Positions 14,701-20,639 are shown, counted from the stretch's first letter. The stretch is DNA of 22,218 nt from an uncultured Ruminococcus sp. (GCA_902797065.1 CADBRK010000154.1:1-22218), one strand, 5' to 3'. Notes: generated by a model from the letters alone, not told the origin. Numbers and translations are program-made.

Positions 14701-15066
14701 ACCGGGACCTGTTCCGTTGGCGTTCTGCTGATAAGAACCATAAGGTCTTGCGGCCGTTTGCGCAGGATATGCGCCCGCGTTCTGAGGACGGTAGGGCTGA
14801 CCCTGCTGCGGATACTGCGGATAGCCTGTCTGATATGGCGTCTGCAGATAAGCCGCACCGGGCGCCGCAGGGTATCCGTATTGCGGAGCTCTCGGAACAG
14901 CTCCGTATGCATTCGGAGACTGTGGGTAACCGTATGGCTGTCCCGGCTCCTGTCTTCCGCTCGGGGAATTCACCCCCGGCGATCCTTCTTCTTTCCGAGG
15001 TTCCGTATTCCCGGCTGCTTCAGCCTGAACCTCATCGGGAAGATTCTTTTTTCCTTGTTCTTCCAT
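8749..15066 (-). CDS. Giant multi-zinc-finger, long-helix, low-complexity protein
   Basis: A single open frame of 2105 residues; I know no described family with this architecture. Order: residues 38-265 are Pro/Gly/Gln/Tyr-rich and disordered, with GPGQY repeats; 270-330 is Lys/Glu/Pro; zinc finger 1 has C404, C407, C418, C420; finger 2 has C648, C651, C662, C664. Residues 801-1400 contain no Pro or Gly and consist of Ala/Glu/Lys/Arg repeats expected to form a very long helix or coiled coil. Then Pro/Gln/Val linkers separate finger 3 (C1536-C1552), finger 4 (C1716-C1732), finger 5 (C1916-C1932) and finger 6 (C2075-C2091). Each finger is W-x-C-x2-C-x10-C-x-C-G, and most have Asn and Tyr-Val inside and a following Arg/Lys cluster. 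No signal peptide or membrane helix is seen. AGAGGAAG precedes the ATG. Nucleic-acid or ribosome binding is inference. Confidence 0.93.
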   Translation of the reverse strand: MEEQGKKNLPDEVQAEAAGNTEPRKEEGSPGVNSPSGRQEPGQPYGYPQSPNAYGAVPRAPQYGYPAAPGAAYLQTPYQTGYPQYPQQGQPYRPQNAGAYPAQTAARPYGSYQQNANGTGPGQYNYKASMQQHNQGSSYTGAGPGQYDFRAAAASAAQKPQGSAVVPPQNPSAPQGGQPYGYGNYQQQYPNYPKPQGAGYGYYPQGQQQYGFPSQFGAVPPGQSFIQFTPQYGYGSNMYNQQRPNQPVGYNAPPQGRPAAPANLSKPGTPKADKPAEKKPEEKPVKETKKPETEEKKPATAAVKEEVVEEIITEDGKKKKIVKKVVKKSAADRDDKSTPGFVRDQVKEIKNRTGEEPVVVMKSKQNKKKASKEGVYEPTLKHMIFGQPKKDTSSKDAEFFEWKCPECGTVNADYVSTCKCGCTQRRAQNIAKGRIPRPARKAPAAAPSKQDAQPGIIKNEKQAIPEVSKDQLITPDDMFEFDRPAEPVSESSESTMEFIPVQPKPDEPKDDYDPEMPEKIELTEEEKKAQIDEFMRAPIQVWRPKSKKASDKNEKSEIFVMGKPEEEKKPEQPEKSEKAEESPKPEDTPAEPEKKTEKEPDKDKEVKPEPAKVKPVAVTAAKKEEKPAAKTAEPDEFDGKVSDTEWKCSSCGALVSLDSNVCKCGHQRGKRMMTYEDILRATRKKPLAKPEEKENVKPEAKPQAAADKKPEAKPAAKLPVKTAESAGDKKSDNKDVKSLIKPDGASAVKTLVKPDTKSVQSPASKPGTKTEKPQADMPELDKKAESNAAQVKKPEKALSPKEELEAKIRAEEEAKVKAELEAKKKAEKEAKRKEEERIAKIKAEEEAKIKAELEAKKKEEERLARIKAEEERKAKERAEFEARIRAEEEAKIKAEFEAKRRAEEEARRRAEEEARRKAELERRLRAEEEAKRKAAEEAKRVAAEKEAKRKAEEEARRKAEAEARKQAKELEAKKAAEEARKKAEAEKARRKAEAEARLKAKNNAETEAANKAKSEAETAIKRKKDKKEAADNAAETAKQKAYEEKQRRIKEAEERFKAKIAAEIRAASTAKFRAEIYAKVKAEEEARRKAEAEARLRAKNEVLEKAAQTAKLKAEEAKRIKAEEEARRKAEAAARLKAKEEAAAKAEQEATLKAEEAKRIKAEEEARRRAEAAARLKAKTEAEKNAEQAASKMAEEAVRKKAEEEAKRKAEEEAKRKAEEEARRKAEEQALRERIRAEIEAKIRAEEEARKKVEEEAKLRAIAEARLNEKQKAEDAVIKIARAKADAARIVAEAEAKRKAEEEAKRRAEEEEARRKAEEEAKRREEEERRIKAAEEAKRKAEEETRKKAEELKRIQELQAKMRAEEEERKAKEEAEKTKLAEAAAQSKVQIEEEDLSHLSPLQRRIREQERTMLLEQKMRTGAYARPQSAPRPVQPPVQETQQGQPAQQPVVRQSPSFRNQSPTAAPSPAARTAQPPVQRAAQPPVQRTQQPTVRQTTSFRDEATSGQKKSGGFNPFKKKVVYKQEREAGANEWKCEICGLVNANYVTTCACGYRRSAKRRRPAEGAPQQVSVNPQSRMEQPRVQMPARQIDRPAQAPVRPAQYQQPVPPVQPTVRAASPTQPVRPVQQTQPVPPVRPAQQPVSPVQPPVRPVQQTQPVLPVQPPVRPVQHSTPQPEPNSIKLGKAEEPSDNGVKLEPNELIGTGKKMDMSVDWTCFRCGRSNASYVTTCACGMTKRRAARVYETGVDPYAAQEEEEKKKQEERDKAMEAILEQKSNYGPKAFDSNVVVEVETVSRQSALERKMTNMFYNMVDKAGTRNAAPAKEDRLSKYAQGQGVDTESKQTMSSPKRIPEPIPTPPPVKAVDDDMPKKWVPSSAKKAEKKAEAPVAAAPAEPAVPENSNPMFDREPFFDEWRCPDCGTINNDYVSTCSCGCSQRRAKRMNAGNMPATAVPHTMPTSTMPAVTPATMPTQASSTTVTPATRPTRASAPTVAPSARSTYASAPVTPPPRPADAVPPKREIPPSPARAAAQQNKHNVPLPNEKPTATVPSTVMSVTTEAPKKNNDREPYFDEWKCPDCGMINNDYVMTCSCGCSQRRAKRLQKKK
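9999..10268 (-). repeat. Pro/Val/Gln repeat linker between zinc fingers 3 and 4
   Basis: Residues about 1600-1670 repeat short blocks such as PVRPVQQTQPV and PVQPPVRPVQ several times. They form an extended, proline-rich linker likely to keep neighbouring fingers apart. The coding DNA carries matching imperfect direct repeats. Confidence 0.7.
10867..12666 (-). repeat. Region encoding 600 residues free of proline and glycine
   Basis: Residues 801-1400 of the giant protein are variants of KAEEEARRKAEEEAKRK. The coding strand is purine-rich (GAA, GAG, AAG, AAA, GCN codons), so the plus strand is a long pyrimidine-skewed tract. The charge pattern of alternating Glu and Lys/Arg blocks three to four residues apart is that of single stable alpha-helices or rigid coiled coils. 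Confidence 0.85.
11467..11946 (-). repeat. Tandem 120-bp (40-residue) repeats inside the long helix
   Basis: Residues 1081-1120, 1121-1160 and 1161-1200 begin with KAEEEARRKA or KAEEEARRRA and continue in register with AEARLRAK or AAARLKAK and a spacer ending in KAEEAKRI or similar. Residues 1041-1080 are a more diverged unit in the same register. The exact 40-residue period indicates growth by unequal duplication. Confidence 0.8.
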
Positions 15067-15089
15067 TGTAAACTTCCTCTACAGATGAA

Positions 15090-15095
15090 ATTATA
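15090..15095 (-). promoter_or_regulatory. Possible -10 box for the giant gene
   Basis: TATAAT on the minus strand 24-29 bases before the start codon. No convincing -35 box is found at 16-18 bases, so this promoter would be weak or need an activator. The overlapping inverted repeat at 15101-15129 occupies the spacer and -35 region. Confidence 0.35.
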
Positions 15096-15100
15096 TTATG

Positions 15101-15129
15101 CCTTACGGAACATTATTAAGTCCGTAAGG
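15101..15129. promoter_or_regulatory. 9-bp inverted repeat upstream of the giant gene
   Basis: CCTTACGGA and TCCGTAAGG are separated by 11 bases. No T-tract follows on either strand, so it is not an intrinsic terminator. Its position, where the -35 and spacer would lie, suits an operator for a dimeric regulator, or a leader hairpin if transcription starts further upstream. Confidence 0.5.
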
Positions 15130-15227
15130 GACGTGATGTCAGATGATATATTTAAACAAACCGACAGCCTTGCCAGCATACGCCTGACCTTTTGGCAGCC
15201 CGCCGATCGTTTTTTAACCGTGTTAAA

Positions 15228-16709
15228 TCAGATAGGATGAACCTTGTTTTTGGGGTCAAAGTTCTCTGCGTCGATACCTGCCTTCTTATTGCGGCGTTTC
15301 TCGAAGAATTTGATCGCAACGCGGTCGAACTGTGCATAGGAGAGAACGTCTTCCTCCTGCTCGCACCACTCTTCGCATTCCTTTCTGAGTTTGTCAAGTT
15401 CGGGTTCGAGAAGGTCTGCGGGTCTGCATGTAACAGGCTTCTCGTCGCCGATGATCTGTTTCCTGAATTTCTCGTCTATCGGAACGGGAGTTTTACCGTA
15501 CTTGCCCTGAACAAGATCCTTGAACTGTCCGTTGACATTCTTGTATCTCTCGCCGAAAATTACGTTGCTCACGGCCTGCGTGCCGACGATCTGTGACGAC
15601 GGAGTAACAAGCGGCGGATAACCTGCGTCTTTTCTCACGCGCGGAACCTCTTTGAGAACTTCTTCAAGCTGATCCTCCTTGCCCATCTGCTTAAGCTGTG
15701 ACAAAAGGTTCGAGAGCATACCGCCCGGCACCTGATATATAAGTGCGTTTGCGTCTACGGCAAGCATCTTCGGATCAAGCAGCCCGCTGTCGAGATACTT
15801 CTTCCTCAGTTTCATGAAGTAATCTCTTATCTCTGTCAGGGCAACAAGATCAAGTCCGGTATCATACGGAGTCTCTTTGAGTGCGGCAACCATAGATTCC
15901 GTGGGCGCATGAGATGTTCCGAGCGCCAGCGGAGACATTGCTGTATCAATTACGTCTGCGCCTGCCTCAACAGCCTTCATTAGGCACATCGAAGCAAGAC
16001 CCGAAGTGTAATGTGTATGTATCTGAACCGGCAGATCTACTGCGCCCTTGATAGCCTTGACAAGCTCTTCCGTTCTGTACGGGGTAAGCAAAGCAGCCAT
16101 ATCCTTTATACAGATGGAGTCTGCGCCTATATCGGCGATCCTCTTTGCATAATCGACATAATACTGAGTGTCAAACACGGGGCCTGTCGTATACGACATA
16201 GCGATCTGTGCGTGCGCACCCTCTTTTTTTGCTGCCTTAACTGCGGTTTTCAGGTTATCTATATCATTGAGAGCGTCGAAGATACGGATAATATCTATAC
16301 CGTTTGCAACACTCTTCTGAACAAAGTATTCGAGAACATCATCCGCATAGTGACGATAGCCGAGCATATTCTGTCCTCTGAAAAGCATCTGCAGCTTTGT
16401 GTTCGGACAATTTTTGCGGATAGTTCTCAAGCGATCCCACGGATCCTCGTCAAGGAATCTCAGGCAGGAATCGAACGTTGCGCCGCCCCAGCATTCCAGC
16501 GAATGAAAGCCGATCTTATCGAGAGCAGGCAGTATCGGGAGCATTTCATCTATTGTCATTCTCGTTGCGATAAGCGACTGGTGCGCGTCTCGGAGAATCG
16601 TTTCGGTGATCCCTATTTTTTTGCTTTTTACAGGCTTTTTCTCGGAAGAAGGTTGTTTTACCGTTCTTTCTTTAGCGGCTTTTTCTTTGCCAAACTTTTC
16701 TTTAGCCAT
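15228..16709 (-). CDS. oadA: OadA-type carboxyltransferase (oxaloacetate decarboxylase alpha / transcarboxylase 5S)
   Basis: Transfers a carboxyl group between oxaloacetate or pyruvate and protein-bound biotin. The 493 residues contain the carboxyltransferase TIM barrel and the following conserved carboxylase domain, with no biotinyl domain fused at the end. Active-site features: TILRDAHQSL with D41, carboxylatable K202 in ICIKDMAALLTP, and metal ligands H231 and H233 in QIHTHYTSG. A Lys-rich tail of about 30 residues precedes the normal family start KIGITETILRDAHQ. An AAAGGA site supports the ATG at 16709. The biotin carrier gene lies 35 bases upstream, so these are one operon. With that free carrier it can serve in a Na+-pumping decarboxylase or a transcarboxylase; no membrane beta subunit is present here. 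Confidence 0.93.
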   Translation of the reverse strand: MAKEKFGKEKAAKERTVKQPSSEKKPVKSKKIGITETILRDAHQSLIATRMTIDEMLPILPALDKIGFHSLECWGGATFDSCLRFLDEDPWDRLRTIRKNCPNTKLQMLFRGQNMLGYRHYADDVLEYFVQKSVANGIDIIRIFDALNDIDNLKTAVKAAKKEGAHAQIAMSYTTGPVFDTQYYVDYAKRIADIGADSICIKDMAALLTPYRTEELVKAIKGAVDLPVQIHTHYTSGLASMCLMKAVEAGADVIDTAMSPLALGTSHAPTESMVAALKETPYDTGLDLVALTEIRDYFMKLRKKYLDSGLLDPKMLAVDANALIYQVPGGMLSNLLSQLKQMGKEDQLEEVLKEVPRVRKDAGYPPLVTPSSQIVGTQAVSNVIFGERYKNVNGQFKDLVQGKYGKTPVPIDEKFRKQIIGDEKPVTCRPADLLEPELDKLRKECEEWCEQEEDVLSYAQFDRVAIKFFEKRRNKKAGIDAENFDPKNKVHPI

Positions 16710-16744
16710 ATCTTACATTCCTTTCTCAGACTGTTACTGTATTA

Positions 16745-17116
16745 TCATTCCAATGTGAGAAGAACTGCGCCGGAATCTTTATTCTCGCCCTTTACGCAAA
16801 GCACGGAAGCAACCTTGCCGTCCTGCGGTGCCTGAATATCGTTTTCCATTTTCATAGCTTCGAATACAACCAGAACATCACCCTTCTTTACAGACTGACC
16901 CGGTGTTACATTTACGCTTACTATCGTGCCCGGCATGGGTATGGTGATCTGTACGGAGCCTGCCGGTGCAGCTGCGGGAGCAGGTGCGGGTGCGGGTTTT
17001 GCAGCGGGAGCGGGTGCTGCCGGAGCTGCGGCTGCCACGGGAGCAGCGGATGCGCCCGTTTCTTCTACCTGTACGTCATATACTACTCCGTTTACTGTTA
17101 TCTTTAGATTTCTCAT
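16745..17116 (-). CDS. Biotin carboxyl carrier protein
   Basis: Carries CO2 on biotin between two carboxyltransferases. It has 123 residues: a short N-terminal segment, an Ala/Pro-rich flexible linker at about 22-53, and a lipoyl/biotinyl domain. The biotin site is Lys89 in EAMKMEN, preceded by PMPGTIVSVNV. It matches the 1.3S subunit of transcarboxylase and the free carrier (gamma-type) proteins of decarboxylases. It sits 32 bases after the carboxyltransferase gene and 35 before oadA, with a GAAAGGAAG site. Its placement between two carboxyltransferase genes fits a shuttle between them. Confidence 0.95.
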   Translation of the reverse strand: MRNLKITVNGVVYDVQVEETGASAAPVAAAAPAAPAPAAKPAPAPAPAAAPAGSVQITIPMPGTIVSVNVTPGQSVKKGDVLVVFEAMKMENDIQAPQDGKVASVLCVKGENKDSGAVLLTLE

Positions 17117-17148
17117 AATATATTCTTCCTTTCGGGTAATATCCTGAA

Positions 17149-18447
17149 TTATATTGTACTGTGCTTCTTGGGCAAAGTAGTTTCTCTCTTTCCTGCGAGC
17201 ATATCGATCGACGATACAAGAGCTTTTCTCAATTCATCTTTCGTCGTTACGCTGTCTATATGTCCTGCTTCGGCTGCACGCATAGCCGAGCACTCGTTTG
17301 CTTTAAACTCTTCTACGGCTTTTTTCCTGCCCTCGGCATCGGTCTTGAGCTTTTTGGGATCCATAATTATTATCCCTGCTTCGGGTGCGATCGGAGAAAC
17401 GCTTGCATTGTCGAGAGCGATCGTCAGATCGGACGCAGCGCCCGTTCCCGCGCATGCCATGTAAAACGCACCGTAAGCCTCGCCCGTAACAACGGTTATT
17501 TTAACGGTAGTGGCTTCGGCATAAGCCGCAGTCAGCTTTGTCGCAGCCTTAACACACTCAAAGCCCTTTGCATCGGCAAGAGTAACAACCGGTATGGAAT
17601 AAGCGTCACAGAATCTTATGATCTTAGAGCACTTTTCGCATGCGCGGCGGTCAAGAACATCGCCGTTTGTTTTTACTACGCCTACGGTATCGCCTTCGAT
17701 CTTTGCAAATCCCACCGTTGCAGCGTCTGCATAGCCTTCAAACAGCTCAACGAAGCTTCCTCCGTCGGTAAAGTCCGAGATCACGCTGCCGTCGGAAATA
17801 GGCGGCATTTCTTCGGAAGTGTAAGGATCGGATAAATTATTCTGCGGGAGCATTTCCACAAGATTCTTGGCTGCTTCTATCGCTGCAAATTCATCTTTGG
17901 CTGTAATAGCCGACACGCCGTGTTCTTTGTTTGATTTTGCGCTGCCGCCCTCTCCGTTTGTCTTTACGGTAAGCTTGCCGTCCTCACTCATGATCACAAA
18001 ATCGGCGCAGCCTGCCAGAAGAGCCGCAGTGCCCTGGCAAGGTCCGAGAATTACCGAGATCTGAGGAACAACGCCTGCCAGTTTTCCGCTGTGATTGAGT
18101 ACCTCGCCGTAAGCGGTCATCATTTCTATACCTTCGTTTATCCTTGCGCCTATTGAATCATACAGTCCGATAACGGGCGTTCCTGTTTTCAGCGCAAGAT
18201 CATACATCTTTATAAGCTTTGCGGCCTGTGCCTTAGACATCGCACCGCCGCATATATCGCTGTTCTGCGCAAATGCATACACGGGGCATCCGTTCACTTC
18301 TCCGTATCCTGCCGCAGCCTCAGCGTAGCCGTCGCCCGACTTTGTGAAAGGAGCGATCTGTGAAAATGTACCCTCATCAAAGAGAGCCTCCAGACGCCTG
18401 AAAGCTTTCGTGTTTTCAAGCTCTGCCTTTGCTTTTTCAATACTCAT
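17149..18447 (-). CDS. Divergent acyl-CoA carboxyltransferase subunit (12S / MmdA-like)
   Basis: Carboxyltransferase of the crotonase-like fold that normally moves CO2 between acyl-CoA and biotin. It is 432 residues, against about 510-520 for typical MmdA or 12S subunits. Recognisable parts: ALFDEGTF near the start, YAFAQNSDICGGAMSKAQAAKL at 57-78 in two halves, the S-x-GAR-x-EG motif (SIGARINEG) at 98-106, and the oxyanion-hole segments GPCQGTAALL at 135-144 and TGEAYGAFYM at 321-330. The usual GG pairs there read GT and GA, and the substrate-site DVPGFLPG reads DAKGFE. The frame extends to a TTG at 18483, but ATG 18447 fits the family start. It leads the operon behind a strong promoter. Acyl-CoA substrate unknown; methylmalonyl-CoA is one candidate. 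Confidence 0.85.
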   Translation of the reverse strand: MSIEKAKAELENTKAFRRLEALFDEGTFSQIAPFTKSGDGYAEAAAGYGEVNGCPVYAFAQNSDICGGAMSKAQAAKLIKMYDLALKTGTPVIGLYDSIGARINEGIEMMTAYGEVLNHSGKLAGVVPQISVILGPCQGTAALLAGCADFVIMSEDGKLTVKTNGEGGSAKSNKEHGVSAITAKDEFAAIEAAKNLVEMLPQNNLSDPYTSEEMPPISDGSVISDFTDGGSFVELFEGYADAATVGFAKIEGDTVGVVKTNGDVLDRRACEKCSKIIRFCDAYSIPVVTLADAKGFECVKAATKLTAAYAEATTVKITVVTGEAYGAFYMACAGTGAASDLTIALDNASVSPIAPEAGIIIMDPKKLKTDAEGRKKAVEEFKANECSAMRAAEAGHIDSVTTKDELRKALVSSIDMLAGKRETTLPKKHSTI

Positions 18448-18524
18448 TCCTATATCCAACCTTTCTGTGACTGTGTTATACAAAAAACTCAGATTTACTG
18501 TTACACATAATTAGACTTATAGTA

Positions 18525-18553
18525 ATTATAAAACAAAAATCGGATGTTGTAAA
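18525..18553 (-). promoter_or_regulatory. Promoter of the carboxyltransferase operon
   Basis: Leftward TTTACA (18548-18553), 17-base spacer and consensus TATAAT (18525-18530), about 80 bases before the first gene. Confidence 0.8.
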
Positions 18554-18597
18554 GGTGGATTTGAGAAATTTATACAAAAATGAAACAAAAATTTTTT

Positions 18598-18617
18598 AAA
18601 AAGCCCTTTCGGGAGCT
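18598..18617 (-). terminator. Small GNRA-loop hairpin with T-tract
   Basis: Leftward CCC-GAAA-GGG with a few flanking pairs and then CTTTTT. It lies between the guaB terminator and the carboxyltransferase promoter and could be a backup terminator. The stem is short. Confidence 0.35.
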
Positions 18618-18795
18618 ATTTGCGCACTTTAAGTGAAATTTATTCACATTTTTCCGTATGTAATTGTATATTAAGAAGTAGTCTTATTAATATTTTATTC
18701 ATTTTTCATATATGTTCTTATTATGTTTTCTTATGATTAAACAATGAGCTAAGGTCCGACATTCTTGCCTGATTGAAGCGAATGACGTTTGTTAT

Positions 18796-18844
18796 AAAAA
18801 AATTCAGCGTCATAAGAAAGCCTTTTTATACTTCCTCATGACGC
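18796..18844 (-). terminator. Terminator of guaB
   Basis: Leftward stem GCGTCAT / ATGACGC (18838-18844 with 18807-18813), with further imperfect pairing towards the loop, then TGAA and seven T (18796-18802). It begins about 20 bases after the guaB stop. Confidence 0.75.
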
Positions 18845-18865
18845 GGGAATACAGATTATGAATAA

Positions 18866-20371
18866 TTACTGATTATTGTAAACGCTGCTCTTTACAATTA
18901 CGTCGTGGCTGCCGCCTTCGACGATACTTGTTGAGGAAACAAGTGTGAGCCTTGCTTTCTGCTGGAACTCGGGGATAGACAAAGCGCCGCAGTTGCACAT
19001 CGTGGATTTGATCTTATATGTGGTGATCGCAACGCCATCCTTCAATGCGCCTGCATAAGGAACATAGCTGTCAACGCCCTCTTCAAACGAAAGCTTCTTG
19101 TCGCCGCCGAGATCGTATCTCTGCCAGTTTCTTGCTCTGTTTGAACCTTCGCCCCAATACTCCTTAACGTAGTTGCCGTTGATCCTGAGCTTTTCTGTCG
19201 GGCTTTCGTCAAAGCGTGAGAAATATCTGCCGAGCATTACAAAATCTGCGCCCATTGCACGAGCGAGGGTAATGTGATAGTCGTGTACGATACCGCCGTC
19301 GGAGCATACGGGGATATAAACGCCTGTCTCCTCGAAATACTCGTCACGAGCCTTGCATACTTCGATAAGAGCCGTTGCCTGACCTCTGCCGATACCCTTT
19401 GTTTCTCTTGTGATACAGATCGAACCGCCGCCGATACCAACCTTGATGAAGTCTGCGCCGCAGTCCGCAAGGAATCTGAAGCCGTCTCTGTCAACGACGT
19501 TTCCTGCGCCGACCTTAACGCCGTCGCCGTAGTTCTTTCTGATCCATTCTATCGTAAGCTTCTGCCACTCGGAGAAGCCTTCGGAGGAGTCGATACAGAG
19601 TACATCTGCGCCTGCGTTGAGCAGTGCGGGTACTCTCTCCGCATAGTCGCGTGTATTGATACCTGCGCCTACAATATAACTCTTATGGGAATCGAGAAGC
19701 TCGTTTACGTTCTCTTTATGTGAGTCGTAGTCTTTTCTGAAAACGATGTAGGCAAGTTTGCCGTCCTCGTCAACAAGCGGCAGGCTGTTGAGCTTGTTTT
19801 CCCAGATAAGATCGTTTGCTTCTTTAAGCGTCGTCGTAGTCGGAGCTGTAACGAGCTTATCAAGCGGAGTCATGAATTCTTTTACTTTTGTTGAGGGATC
19901 CATTCTGCTTACTCTGTAATCTCTGCTGCTTACGATACCGAGCAGCTTACCGTGAGCCGTACCGTCATCTGTTACGGCAACAGTGGAATGACCCGTTATT
20001 TCTTTAAGTACAATAATATCCGCAAGAGTGTTCTCGGGTGTAGTATTTGATGTAGACGTAATAAAGCCCTTCTTGTAATTCTTTACACGAGCAACCATCG
20101 CTGCCTCGTCCTCTACCGACTGTGAGCCGTAAATGAAAGAAATACCGCCCTCTTTCGCAAGTGCGATCGCCATAGTATCGTTTGATACCGACTGCATGAT
20201 AGCGCTGACCATAGGGATATTCATCTCGATAGCAGATGTCTCTCCCTTTTTAAACTTGACGAGCGGGGTTTTCAGACTAACCGAAGTGGGGATACACTTG
20301 CTTGAAGAATAGCCCGGAACCAAGAGATACTCGCCGAATGTACGTGACGGTTCATCAAAATAAAATGCCAT
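18866..20371 (-). CDS. guaB: IMP dehydrogenase
   Basis: Oxidises IMP to XMP with NAD+, the committed step of guanine nucleotide synthesis in the cytoplasm. The 501 residues contain the catalytic barrel interrupted by a CBS-pair region at about 100-220. The catalytic cysteine is Cys319 in GGGSICITRETKGIGRGQ; the flap carries R418 and Y419 in NWQRYD; SDGG is at 357-360, followed by GADFVMLGRYF. These numbers equal those I recall for the Tritrichomonas foetus enzyme (Cys319, Arg418, Tyr419), and long stretches read almost the same, so this is that IMPDH subtype rather than the E. coli/Bacillus type. AGGAG precedes the ATG. It is transcribed alone from its own promoter to its own terminator. Confidence 0.97.
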   Translation of the reverse strand: MAFYFDEPSRTFGEYLLVPGYSSSKCIPTSVSLKTPLVKFKKGETSAIEMNIPMVSAIMQSVSNDTMAIALAKEGGISFIYGSQSVEDEAAMVARVKNYKKGFITSTSNTTPENTLADIIVLKEITGHSTVAVTDDGTAHGKLLGIVSSRDYRVSRMDPSTKVKEFMTPLDKLVTAPTTTTLKEANDLIWENKLNSLPLVDEDGKLAYIVFRKDYDSHKENVNELLDSHKSYIVGAGINTRDYAERVPALLNAGADVLCIDSSEGFSEWQKLTIEWIRKNYGDGVKVGAGNVVDRDGFRFLADCGADFIKVGIGGGSICITRETKGIGRGQATALIEVCKARDEYFEETGVYIPVCSDGGIVHDYHITLARAMGADFVMLGRYFSRFDESPTEKLRINGNYVKEYWGEGSNRARNWQRYDLGGDKKLSFEEGVDSYVPYAGALKDGVAITTYKIKSTMCNCGALSIPEFQQKARLTLVSSTSIVEGGSHDVIVKSSVYNNQ

Positions 20372-20430
20372 AATAAAACACTCCTCTTTTTAATCTTTTC
20401 TTTTATTCATTCTTTTCTTTAATTCTATAT

Positions 20431-20459
20431 ATGTTAGCATATCTGATGTATTTTGTCAA
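20431..20459 (-). promoter_or_regulatory. Promoter of guaB
   Basis: Leftward consensus TTGACA (20454-20459), 17-base spacer ending in TGC (extended -10), and TAACAT (20431-20436). The leader is about 50 bases, almost entirely purines plus T, with no room for a purine riboswitch. Confidence 0.75.
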
Positions 20460-20596
20460 GGGTATACAAAGAATATAAATGACTTTTGGAACAATAAATT
20501 TTTTGTAGATTCACATCCGGTTTACCCCCGCAGTACAGTCCGATCAACTCGATCAAAACACCTGCGCAATGTACAAGAAAGTGCTGAGTTTTTTAT

Positions 20597-20631
20597 AAAA
20601 AAAGGAAGAACCGCATATTCAGGTATCTTCC
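20597..20631 (-). terminator. Terminator of queH and its operon
   Basis: Leftward stem GGAAGA / TCTTCC (20626-20631 with 20604-20609), extended by ACC/GGT across a one-base bulge, followed by seven T. It starts just after the queH stop. Confidence 0.8.
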
Positions 20632-20639
20632 CGTAAATA

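Larger units (their letters stand above)
18448..18865. other. Intergenic region between guaB and the carboxyltransferase operon
   Basis: 418 bases without a gene. From the guaB side it holds the guaB terminator (18796-18844), an AT-rich stretch in which I see no ORF above about a dozen codons and no recognisable RNA, the small hairpin at 18598-18617, and the promoter at 18525-18553 with its leader. Confidence 0.7.

Noticed and set aside
15130..15227. Intrinsic terminator after oadA
   Set aside because: Partial complementarity (GCTGCCA / TGGCA) exists, but there is no continuous stem followed by a T-tract; not called.
18448..18483. TTG start at 18483 for the carboxyltransferase
   Set aside because: ATG 18447 matches the family's N-terminus; the extra 12 residues show no similarity.
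20437..20600. Purine or other riboswitch upstream of guaB
   Set aside because: The promoter lies at 20431-20459 and the leader behind it is about 50 bases and unstructured; the upstream bases are outside the transcript.
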